DNA of 5,622 bases from Bacteroidota bacterium (GTDB lineage: Bacteria; Bacteroidota; Ignavibacteria; SZUA-365), in assembly GCA_018224345.1 (NCBI GenBank), contig JAGTUW010000374.1, positions 1 through 5,622 on the forward strand, read 5' to 3'. Below, piece after piece: positions 1 through 5,622 of the stretch. Each line of letters opens with the position of its first letter. The first letter of the stretch is position 1. The translations under genes and the position numbers were made by a program. Below the pieces are notes generated by a model. The model made no database searches. It had not been told where the DNA came from and was given only the letters and a program-made list of their open reading frames with translations.

Positions 1-178
1 CATCGAGCATGACACGTTCATTTCCCGTGGCGGAGACGATCTCACGCTGCACCGCCGCACTGCGTGCCCTGTTCCGGCAGGCCATGCAGACGGTATATCC
101 CGCCCGGGCGAATTTCAGCGTCGCCTCCCTGCCGATACCGGAATTGGCTCCTGTGATGATGACGGTACGTTCTTGCAT
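1..178 (-). CDS. Short-chain dehydrogenase/reductase, N-terminal part (cut by left edge)
   Basis: This is the N-terminal 59 codons of a classical short-chain dehydrogenase/reductase; the rest lies beyond the left edge. The protein opens with a beta strand (RTVIIT) that runs into the cofactor-binding glycine motif TGANSGIG at residues 9-16, the TGxxxGIG signature of the Rossmann fold. After the next helix and strand comes ACRN (33-36). An arginine at the end of strand 2 usually signals NADP(H) preference. The later EIVSATGN stretch and a VMLD ending resemble the retinol dehydrogenase / protochlorophyllide-reductase-like branch. The active-site YxxxK is not in the window, so the substrate cannot be inferred. 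The ATG at 178 is chosen because it puts the glycine motif at the usual distance from the N-terminus, and no other ATG or GTG lies in frame just upstream. There is no convincing Shine-Dalgarno before it. Family is certain; subfamily is a guess. Confidence 0.9.
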   Translation of the reverse strand, partial: MQERTVIITGANSGIGREATLKFARAGYTVCMACRNRARSAAVQREIVSATGNERVMLD

Positions 179-213
179 CGAGAGAGACAGAATGATGGAA
201 CAAGCTTCACTGC

Positions 214-242
214 AACATACGAGGCAGCCATTGTACAGGCAA
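214..242 (-). promoter_or_regulatory. Possible sigma70-type promoter for the dehydrogenase gene
   Basis: On the minus strand, TTGCCT (237-242) is followed after 17 bases by TATGTT (214-219). Each hexamer matches four of six positions of the sigma70 consensus, and the spacing is ideal. Transcription would start about 30 bases before the dehydrogenase ATG at 178. Because a terminator-like stem lies upstream, the gene needs its own promoter somewhere in this gap. Matches of this quality also occur by chance, and bacteria of the FCB group often use different promoter consensus sequences. Confidence 0.25.
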
Positions 243-326
243 GCCGGGGTGAATCCTATCACCACCAAGCTGCTGCTTTCTCGAGTCGGCGCCCATGTTT
301 TCCAATCATCAAATGACTCATCAGGC

Positions 327-361
327 ATAAAAACATAAAACACCGGCTACATCCTGCGGTG
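327..361 (-). terminator. Probable intrinsic terminator of the envelope operon
   Basis: Read on the minus strand, CACCG and CGGTG form a perfect 5-bp, GC-rich stem (341-345 with 357-361) around an 11-base loop. The stem is followed at once by the T-rich stretch TTTTATGTTTTTAT. It lies about 120 bases past the stop codon of the last operon gene and before the dehydrogenase start, where an operon terminator is expected. The stem is short and the T-run is interrupted, so strength is uncertain. The plus-strand reading has no T-run after the stem, so it should act only in the minus direction. Confidence 0.45.
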
Positions 362-482
362 AAAAAGAGTTATGTTGCGGCCGTACGAGACTACCGCACG
401 TCTGCTCGACAGGATTCTTTTTCGATTTTACCGGGCCGTGTTTTTCAAACGAGGGGCGTTGATTCCAGGATGTGTCTTTCTG

Positions 483-2387
483 TTACTTCCGTCGTACCTC
501 AACAGATACAGTGAATTTCCGTTTGAGCGGATCGTTGATCTCCCCCTCAGTATCCCCACCTTCCCCGTAACCGATATAGCCCCCGTCACACTGATAGCGG
601 ATACGTTGCTGATCCCGAAGATATCGATACCGCTCGGACCGTGATGCCATTTGATCATCGATCATGTGCATTGCATACCAGGAGCGAAGGTGCGAAAGCT
701 TGACATTTCCATCCTGCCGTTGCATGACAGTGCCCGGTTTCACGACTGCACTGCGTGTACGCACCTCCTGCTTCTCTTCGAACGTACCCCAGGCAAGCCC
801 GCGTGGATCGACATATCCCTGCACAAAAATGATCAGAGTATCAGCATCACCGTAGCAGGTATCGAGCAGAGGAACGAGCATACGATCAATAGCGGCGTAT
901 AGCTGCGCAAACCATGTATCCACCCGCTGAGCGGCAATGTCATAGTCATAATCACTGGTGTCGATAAAATTCGCGTTCGTCAGTTCTTTCCCTGTCTCCA
1001 GACGATGACGCAGGCGCTCGAGCTCCGCTGTCGTATTCGGGTACCAGTATCCAGTAACGAAAAATGGGATCGAATCAGTCACGACATGGAATTCAGGCAG
1101 ATGCAGACGTCGAAGGTCGATGGACAAGGACACACCATCTCCGATCTCTCCCGGTAATGGTGTCGTGAAATCCACTCCATCCGTATCCTGATAGCAACTT
1201 TTCGAGACAGGTTTGACGGTGTAGTGCGTGCCTACCTCGAGACAGGATTCATAGAAACGACCATCGGAACCGGTATAGTTCTTTACGACACTCCTGCCTG
1301 TCGCACTCTCGATCACTTCGAGAGCAATATGCGCGCCGGGATTGATCTGCCTTGTATCCCTTTCTGCATCGAACAAACGCACCACGACCTCCAGGGGGAC
1401 GCAATAACTCATCTCCGCAAACCAGATATCATACCCTCCCTGCCCACCGGGGCGATTTGAAGAAAATAGCAGATACATCTGGTCAGCGGTGAGAAAAGGG
1501 AATACATCGTCGTGAGCCGAATTGTACGGTGCAGGCAGACGCTCCGGTTCGGTCCACTCACCATGGAGCAGACGGCTCCGGACGATCTCGAACCCGGTTT
1601 CCGGCCAACGTTTTGTCGAATAATACAACCACCCATCGGCGCCGAAATGCGGTGACATCTCGGCCGTGCCCGAATTGACAGGCGGAGGCAGTGCCTCGGC
1701 AGATGACCACGTCCCTGATTGATTCAGCCGGGAAAGCCACAATTGTGGAGCATGCCGGCCTGTATCCTGCACAGAGGGTAGCGTCTCAATCCGATCACTG
1801 GCAAAAATCAACATCGTACCGTCATGAGAAAGAGCAGGATGTCCATCCCACCACGGGGAATTCACATTTTGTAATGACAGTGCCTCGGCCTCCTCCGACA
1901 GAGGCCATGGAAGCGTGTAAATATCCGCTCCGCCATCGGCACCCTCGAGGTAGGTGGCACTGAAGTAGAGTCTGGCTGTAGCATCATGCAACAACGGAGT
2001 ACCGGTGTTTAACCGATCCATAATCCCGGGATAAAACGGTGCGACGGAGGTCCATTTTTCCAATTGATCCAATTCCGGAGAGATGCGTCCTTCAGCACGG
2101 GTAGCAGTATAAACCGCCTCTCCATACAGATATTCGGGCGAACGGATGAGGACGCTCCCCTCACGTTTGCGGTTTGAGGTAACAAGTACCGTCCGGCCAT
2201 CCGTGAAGAGTACGGGGGCAAAATCATCCGCTTTCGAATTGAGCAGCGTCGCATTTCGTGCTGTCTCCGGTTCGGATGATGTTTCAGACAGCGTGTCCTT
2301 CGTGCTGCTTTCGGGTACCCCGCTGCAGCCGAAGACCGTCAGAAGAAGGAGAGCAGCCATGGTGAAAGAATGAAATCGATGTAGCAT
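483..2387 (-). CDS. PD40 beta-propeller / regulatory-like / OmpA-like lipoprotein (PorE-like architecture)
   Basis: Predicted lipoprotein of 634 residues. The signal peptide has a hydrophobic core (A11-V18) and lipobox VFGC, with lipidation at C21, followed by a Ser/Thr/Glu-rich linker. Five PD40-type propeller motifs lie near residues 51-77, 129-161, 181-199, 239-260 and 291-323; the clearest are HPALSHDGTMLIFASDR and the last, with SSNRPGGQGGYDIWF. A carboxypeptidase-regulatory-like beta domain spans about 334-425. The last 195 residues are OmpA-like: GYVDPRG (524-530), NVKLSHLRS (561-569, the NxxLSxxRA motif) and a terminal KRKFTVSVEVRR strand. D527 and R568 correspond to the residues that grip diaminopimelate in OmpA domains, so peptidoglycan binding is likely. 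About 25 extra residues separate these motifs. The start is fixed by AAGGAG six bases upstream. Last gene of the operon. Architecture resembles PorE without TPRs; a type IX role is not shown. Confidence 0.9.
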   Translation of the reverse strand: MLHRFHSFTMAALLLLTVFGCSGVPESSTKDTLSETSSEPETARNATLLNSKADDFAPVLFTDGRTVLVTSNRKREGSVLIRSPEYLYGEAVYTATRAEGRISPELDQLEKWTSVAPFYPGIMDRLNTGTPLLHDATARLYFSATYLEGADGGADIYTLPWPLSEEAEALSLQNVNSPWWDGHPALSHDGTMLIFASDRIETLPSVQDTGRHAPQLWLSRLNQSGTWSSAEALPPPVNSGTAEMSPHFGADGWLYYSTKRWPETGFEIVRSRLLHGEWTEPERLPAPYNSAHDDVFPFLTADQMYLLFSSNRPGGQGGYDIWFAEMSYCVPLEVVVRLFDAERDTRQINPGAHIALEVIESATGRSVVKNYTGSDGRFYESCLEVGTHYTVKPVSKSCYQDTDGVDFTTPLPGEIGDGVSLSIDLRRLHLPEFHVVTDSIPFFVTGYWYPNTTAELERLRHRLETGKELTNANFIDTSDYDYDIAAQRVDTWFAQLYAAIDRMLVPLLDTCYGDADTLIIFVQGYVDPRGLAWGTFEEKQEVRTRSAVVKPGTVMQRQDGNVKLSHLRSWYAMHMIDDQMASRSERYRYLRDQQRIRYQCDGGYIGYGEGGDTEGEINDPLKRKFTVSVEVRRK

Positions 2388-2390
2388 TGC

Positions 2391-4325
2391 TTACTCCTTG
2401 ATCATTGGAAAGAGCACATCGAGACAGATTTTGTATTTCCCGTCGGAATCGGCACTGATCTCACGTACACGGACACAAGCGTAGTAGATGGTACCCTCTC
2501 GTTCTATCTGCACACTGTAAACGGAACGGAAATTCAGCGTCGCCACACCGGGAGTATTGAATGTTCCCGTCGTGATCGCCAGATATTCAGCACGTGACCA
2601 GCCATTGAGAGCGTCCGACATATCAGCAAAATTGAACTGTGCTTCGGTGACATCAGCCTTGATGAATTTCCAGCCGGACCTTAACCGCACATCCGCCGAA
2701 TTACCGGTGGAAGCATTAAGGACAACCATATCGGATATCTGGCTGTTGAGAGGGTCGGGATCGAAATGATCTTCGCCCTTCCCGGCCACCGGAGTAAAAT
2801 TATAACCGAAGTTACCATTCTGATCCCATTGGTAGATACAGCGGGAAAACTGTGCGGGCAAGGTATCGACCAGGACATGCACGTCTATGGAATTTTCAGG
2901 TCCGCAACCGAGAAGCCGAATCGGAAGCATGTGTTCGATGATCGCCGGTTGTCCATGCCCGTCCGGCCATACTACATCGTCGGTAGCATTGAACACCACC
3001 GTAAAACAACCCGAAGACCCCTCAGAAATTCTGAGTTCCTCGGGCATAACAGAAAATCCGGACACCTCGTCATGTCGCTTTTCGATGACAAGATCGCCAC
3101 ATTCACCCATATTCTCGACACAAATTCTTCCGCTACCCGATTCATATACGCGCACGCGAGGGAAATCGTACTTCCAGCTATTCTCTCCCGTCGATTCGAA
3201 GGCATCATCTATCAGCCGGCAAACGGGGCCACACCCCTGTCCTCGCAGAATGACCATGGTCGTACAGGTTTTTCCCTCTGCTTCTATCCAGTGCTCGATG
3301 AGCACATAATCCTCTACCAGCGTAAAATCACCTGGAGCAGGGACGAAAGAGAAGTTGCGTGCATAGGAGTCTCCCGGCTGCAGTGTCATATTCTCTATGG
3401 GAGGCACACCAAAACGCTGGGGTTGTGTCACCGTCTGTATGAGATTGTCCACACGCACGAAATTACAGATATTGCGCGGCAGTGTGACGGATTTCCTGCC
3501 CTCGCCCTGCACCGGATGTGCTTCGACAAATCCGAAATCAACGACAATCACTTCTTCGGGACACTCGCAGACATTGCAATTGCGTGCATCAACTTCCACA
3601 TCGAGGCGCAACACCGTCATCGCCTGGTTCGCACCGCTGCCCGTAAAAACAAACGACCAATCCTGCAGGCCACTGTCCGAAGGTGTTGCAATGGCACGGA
3701 CAACGAATTGTCCGCTCGCAGGGATAATAAACGGCCTGTCAACGATCACACTACCATCCGTATCGAGAAGCACGAGTGAAATATCCTCGCTGTCGGGACC
3801 AGTCACAGTGAAGGTCAACGCTTCATCACAGGTGTTTGTAAAGGTATGTTGCGTTGAATCCGTAAATCGTTGCCCCGTCACAAGTGGCGCACAAATGTCA
3901 CCGATACGCAGGACCTTTGATATTTCATCACCACAGGGAAGACGTTCGGCAGCCATCCGCGCAACCAGCACTGTATCACGACAGAGCAGGTTCGCATCGA
4001 GGAACACTCTCCCGGTCGTCTCCGTGCCGATGACAAAACGGAACGCACGCCCTGTAGTCGGGATAAACACATCGAATTGTGCATTTCCCATTCTATCTGT
4101 CGATCGCGTATCGAGTCGTTCCATTTCGTTGTCTTCGAGTACGTGCAACTGAACGGGAATCCCTTCCAAAGCTCTGCCCTCTGCGTCCTGTACATGCACA
4201 GTTACATCTCGTTGGGTGGTCGGCGGGGTTTCCGTCGGTGTCTGACAGGAACACAGCAAGAGAGTCGTACTCAGCAGTACGACGACGATATGCACACTCT
4301 GCGACATATGCATTGAATTGTTCAT
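2391..4325 (-). CDS. Cysteine-rich lipoprotein with serial Ig/ASH-like beta-sandwich domains
   Basis: Predicted 644-residue lipoprotein of unknown function. A hydrophobic segment (V11-L24) ends in LCSC, giving lipidation at C27, then a Thr/Pro-rich linker. Residues 39-125 resemble a carboxypeptidase-regulatory or Ig-like domain (VTVHVQDAEGRALEGIPVQL). Regions 138-243, 256-365 and 387-476 look like ASH / 'choice-of-anchor D'-type beta sandwiches; the last two end alike (RGQGCGPV, RLLGCGPE). A different beta-rich domain fills 495-644. Beyond the signal peptide and C27 there are 18 cysteines, including NCNVCEC at 249-255, which suggests disulfides and an oxidising location outside the cytoplasm. 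No catalytic motif is visible; a scaffold or binding role is inferred. The start at 4325 has AAAGGAG seven bases upstream. The longer frame from 4385 would overlap the preceding gene and lacks such a site. The chosen n-region has no Lys or Arg, only His, which is unusual. Confidence 0.85.
   Translation of the reverse strand: MNNSMHMSQSVHIVVVLLSTTLLLCSCQTPTETPPTTQRDVTVHVQDAEGRALEGIPVQLHVLEDNEMERLDTRSTDRMGNAQFDVFIPTTGRAFRFVIGTETTGRVFLDANLLCRDTVLVARMAAERLPCGDEISKVLRIGDICAPLVTGQRFTDSTQHTFTNTCDEALTFTVTGPDSEDISLVLLDTDGSVIVDRPFIIPASGQFVVRAIATPSDSGLQDWSFVFTGSGANQAMTVLRLDVEVDARNCNVCECPEEVIVVDFGFVEAHPVQGEGRKSVTLPRNICNFVRVDNLIQTVTQPQRFGVPPIENMTLQPGDSYARNFSFVPAPGDFTLVEDYVLIEHWIEAEGKTCTTMVILRGQGCGPVCRLIDDAFESTGENSWKYDFPRVRVYESGSGRICVENMGECGDLVIEKRHDEVSGFSVMPEELRISEGSSGCFTVVFNATDDVVWPDGHGQPAIIEHMLPIRLLGCGPENSIDVHVLVDTLPAQFSRCIYQWDQNGNFGYNFTPVAGKGEDHFDPDPLNSQISDMVVLNASTGNSADVRLRSGWKFIKADVTEAQFNFADMSDALNGWSRAEYLAITTGTFNTPGVATLNFRSVYSVQIEREGTIYYACVRVREISADSDGKYKICLDVLFPMIKE
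2394..2399 (-). promoter_or_regulatory. Shine-Dalgarno site of the PD40/OmpA gene, inside the preceding gene
   Basis: AAGGAG lies six bases before the ATG at 2387. It forms the last two sense codons (Lys-Glu) of the upstream lipoprotein gene, directly before its TAA stop. Ribosomes finishing the upstream gene therefore uncover or occupy this site, which predicts translational coupling. It also settles the start over the internal ATG nine codons later, which has no such site. Confidence 0.85.
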
Positions 4326-4332
4326 TGTTTCG

Positions 4333-4339
4333 CTCCTTT
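4333..4339 (-). promoter_or_regulatory. Shine-Dalgarno site that decides the lipoprotein start
   Basis: AAAGGAG ends seven bases before the ATG at 4325, in the 16-base gap after the barrel gene's stop codon. It is the reason for preferring that ATG over the in-frame ATG at 4385, which is preceded by a sequence without purine-rich complementarity and would place 20 extra residues before the signal peptide. Confidence 0.8.
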
Positions 4340-4341
4340 CG

Positions 4342-5190
4342 TCAGAATGTGACGCCGGCGCGCAACAGCACGCCATGGCTTTCATTATAATACAGGGCTT
4401 CCGTCACTTCAGGTTGATCGGAACAATCGCAGAGAACGCGTGTCGGTAGTTGAAGGTAACGGTACCCGATGTCCACGGAAAGATCCATCCATGACGCCAG
4501 CGGATAATCAATACCCGCCCCGATACCGAGCAGTTTCGCCGATCGTTCGAGCAGCCATCCCACTGTCGGCCGGTATCCGGACTGATTGTCGAATACCGTT
4601 CCGGCCTGCGCATAGAGAAATGGTGCGAAACATCGTGCGCTAAGTTGATGACGAAGATGCAGGAAAACGGGAATGCGATCAATCTCGCGTGCACGGAACA
4701 ACGATACACCCACACCCGCACCGAGATTCCCGAAGCGAAGACCAGGAACGATCTCTGGACCGAAGGCAATGCGATCAATACCGATGGCATTTTCGGACTC
4801 GTCCGCACCCGTCATGTACACCCATCCGCGCAATTCAAGAAAATACCACTGCGCCTCCCGCTGCCTGTCATCGCAGGGATAAATAATACCAATCGGATTG
4901 TACACGGGCGGGTAAAACGTCCGCGCATGGGTCTCGATCACAAGCACATCGGAAGGCAATACGCGCACAATCGTCCCATCGCGCGACTTGATGACATATC
5001 GTTCGTAGCGGCCCACTTCATGCTCATACGATACTTCGACATCCCTGATCACGGTACCATCCTTGAGCCGGACCACGGTATCGTAGTAGACAGGTTGCGT
5101 ATCGACATCCTGCTCCTGCTGAGCGGTGAGTAGCCCACTGGAGAGGAGCAGGAGAAGAGCAATAAACAGTAGACGGGTTTTCATGAACAT
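4342..5190 (-). CDS. Secreted outer-membrane beta-barrel protein with N-terminal 'KDG' domain
   Basis: Predicted 282-residue exported protein of unknown function, probably in the outer membrane. A signal peptide (MFMKTR, a run of leucines, then LLTA) should be cleaved after A23, before QQEQ. Residues 36-87 form a small beta domain with VVRLKDGTVIRDV and a second similar element, IKSRDGTIVRVL. This matches a short domain (xxLKDGxxIxGxV) that I recall at the N-terminus of many Bacteroidota envelope proteins. From about 115 to the end, amphipathic strands alternate with turns (WYFLELRGWVY, VPGLRFGNLGAGVGVSLF, GVLLRAGVTF), and the protein ends in phenylalanine, as barrel proteins usually do. The length suits roughly eight strands. 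The start at 5190 has AGGA eight bases upstream; ATG 5184, two codons later, is the alternative. The in-frame GTG at 5349 would bury the signal peptide behind 53 residues. First gene of the operon. Confidence 0.82.
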   Translation of the reverse strand: MFMKTRLLFIALLLLLSSGLLTAQQEQDVDTQPVYYDTVVRLKDGTVIRDVEVSYEHEVGRYERYVIKSRDGTIVRVLPSDVLVIETHARTFYPPVYNPIGIIYPCDDRQREAQWYFLELRGWVYMTGADESENAIGIDRIAFGPEIVPGLRFGNLGAGVGVSLFRAREIDRIPVFLHLRHQLSARCFAPFLYAQAGTVFDNQSGYRPTVGWLLERSAKLLGIGAGIDYPLASWMDLSVDIGYRYLQLPTRVLCDCSDQPEVTEALYYNESHGVLLRAGVTF

Positions 5191-5198
5191 ACTCGTTG

Positions 5199-5202
5199 TC
5201 CT
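5199..5202 (-). promoter_or_regulatory. Weak Shine-Dalgarno site of the barrel gene
   Basis: AGGA sits eight bases before ATG 5190 and fourteen before ATG 5184, so spacing favours the first of the two. It is weaker than the sites of the two downstream genes. Either start gives a normal signal peptide, so the mature protein is the same. Confidence 0.5.
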
Positions 5203-5323
5203 GCTGGTGAAAAAGAGATGACAGTGAGGAGACAGCCTGAACGCGAACACTGAAGTACAATGCCCTGCAACATCTTCATACATTGCACTATGATGCATAC
5301 TGCCCTTCTCATCAATAAAGTCC

Positions 5324-5351
5324 ATAGTAAGTACATTTTTTTCTTCCACAA
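5324..5351 (-). promoter_or_regulatory. Possible promoter of the three-gene envelope operon
   Basis: On the minus strand, TTGTGG (5346-5351) and TACTAT (5324-5329) are separated by 16 bases that include an A-tract. Transcription would begin near 5317 and leave a leader of about 125 bases before the barrel gene. The match to the sigma70 consensus is moderate, and another weak candidate lies upstream. I find no clear copy of the Bacteroidota TAnnTTTG promoter element at a suitable place. Confidence 0.25.
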
Positions 5352-5483
5352 ATCAAATGGAACGTGTCCGACGCACATGCTGATATATTACGGTCAACAC
5401 CAGGTAGTGGTAAAAAATACAAGAATTTATTCCGGTTTTTGTCAATTCGATGCAATAAATGTGTGCATGACTCTCGGTGTCAA

Positions 5484-5622
5484 CTACATCCGAATTGCGA
5501 ATTCGGCACGCAAACTGAAAAATGGTATCTTCTCCCGCACATTCTCGATTTCATACAACGGAAGCACGCGGAGGACGTGACGGGGAGTAAAGGAAATCAC
5601 CGCACCCATACCGATCGCAGAA
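5484..5622 (-). CDS. 3' end of a gene, possibly an outer-membrane barrel protein (cut by right edge)
   Basis: The minus-strand frame entering at 5621 is open for 45 codons and stops at TAG (5484-5486). The other two minus-strand frames each hit a stop within this stretch. The translated tail contains a glycine-rich strand (SAIGMGAVISF) and ends in PFFSLRAEFAIRM. The alternating hydrophobic pattern F-x-L-x-A-x-F-x-I-x-M is what the last strand of an outer-membrane barrel looks like, although a terminal Phe or Tyr is more usual than Met. Base composition in this stretch resembles the coding regions and changes to AT-rich further on. The piece is too short for a firm family call, and a chance open frame of this length is possible. 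It reads in the same direction as the envelope operon, about 290 bases upstream. Confidence 0.5.
   Translation of the reverse strand, partial: SAIGMGAVISFTPRHVLRVLPLYEIENVREKIPFFSLRAEFAIRM

Larger units (their letters stand above)
179..482. other. Non-coding gap between the envelope operon and the dehydrogenase gene
   Basis: About 300 bases separate the stop codon of the PD40/OmpA lipoprotein gene from the start of the dehydrogenase gene. I see no convincing gene here on either strand. The open frames that cross it have no ribosome binding site and no recognisable product. It holds a terminator-like stem with a T-rich tail and a weak promoter-like pair, each listed separately. The 120 bases immediately after the operon stop codon show no clear structure. 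Confidence 0.6.
5191..5483. other. Mostly AT-rich non-coding region upstream of the envelope operon
   Basis: This stretch lies between the stop of the right-edge partial gene and the start of the barrel gene, and its right part is visibly richer in A and T than its surroundings. No convincing gene is present. On the minus strand a T-run at 5411-5416 is preceded by a small, weak stem (GAATAAATTC) flanked by an A-run; it could be a poor terminator for the gene at the right edge. A second promoter-like pair, TTTACC (5409-5414) and TAATAT (5385-5390) 18 bases apart, is also present. Both are weak. Confidence 0.5.

Noticed and set aside
9..338. Plus-strand open frame of 109 codons at the left edge
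   Set aside because: Overlaps the dehydrogenase start in antisense, then runs across the non-coding gap and the terminator-like stem. No recognisable product.
2766..3779. Long plus-strand open frame (337 codons) opposite the cysteine-rich lipoprotein gene
   Set aside because: It is antisense to a gene with a signal peptide, a strong ribosome binding site and coherent beta domains. Its own translation is rich in His, Arg and Ile, has no recognisable domain, and no ribosome binding site was noted before it.
3397..4152. Plus-strand open frame of 251 codons
   Set aside because: Antisense to the same lipoprotein gene. The Ser/Thr/Arg-rich translation is the typical shadow of a minus-strand coding frame.
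4326..4385. Longer lipoprotein start at ATG 4385
   Set aside because: Overlaps the end of the barrel gene and has no Shine-Dalgarno, whereas the ATG at 4325 has AAAGGAG seven bases upstream.
4645..5133. Plus-strand open frame of 162 codons opposite the barrel gene
   Set aside because: Shadow of the barrel gene; no family resemblance, and the minus-strand protein has a clear signal peptide and barrel ending.
5191..5349. N-terminal extension of the barrel gene from the in-frame GTG at 5349
   Set aside because: It would place 53 residues, without a signal, ahead of a clear signal peptide, and it overlaps the possible promoter. The start at 5190 has an AGGA at a suitable distance.
5260..5580. 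Plus-strand open frame of 106 codons across the upstream region
   Set aside because: Crosses the AT-rich non-coding stretch and the possible promoter; composition changes part way through and no domain or ribosome binding site is visible.

Overview
The window looks like chromosomal DNA from a Gram-negative bacterium with an outer membrane. Base composition is balanced, and two of the three complete genes have good Shine-Dalgarno sites (AAGGAG/AAAGGAG); the third has a weaker AGGA. The protein types (a PD40-propeller/OmpA-like lipoprotein, a lipoprotein of serial beta-sandwich domains, and a small barrel with a 'KDG' N-terminal domain) fit the Bacteroidota-Chlorobiota-Ignavibacteria (FCB) side of the tree. 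That placement is inferred from domain architecture, not from a marker gene.

All supported genes read on the minus strand, so transcription runs from high to low coordinates. At the right edge (5484-5622) is the 3' end of a gene whose last residues look like the final strand of an outer-membrane barrel. A mostly AT-rich non-coding stretch of about 290 bases (5191-5483) follows, with weak promoter-like sequences. Then comes a tight three-gene cluster: a secreted 282-aa protein with a predicted outer-membrane barrel (4342-5190); a 644-aa cysteine-rich lipoprotein built from Ig/ASH-like beta domains (2391-4325); and a 634-aa lipoprotein with a PD40 beta-propeller, a carboxypeptidase-regulatory-like domain and an OmpA-like peptidoglycan-binding domain (483-2387). 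The gaps are 16 and 3 nt. The Shine-Dalgarno of the last gene lies inside the last two codons of the gene before it. The three are almost certainly one operon.

A stem followed by a T-rich tract (327-361) probably ends this operon. A weak promoter-like pair at 214-242 precedes the start of a short-chain dehydrogenase/reductase (1-178), cut by the left edge and functionally unrelated to the envelope genes.

The operon looks like an envelope module: one integral outer-membrane protein, one periplasmic or surface lipoprotein scaffold, and one lipoprotein that can tether the assembly to peptidoglycan. The domain order of the last protein (propeller, regulatory-like, OmpA-like) matches the non-TPR part of PorE of the type IX secretion system. 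No other type IX component is visible here, so the resemblance is architectural only. No RNA gene, mobile element or CRISPR array was seen.
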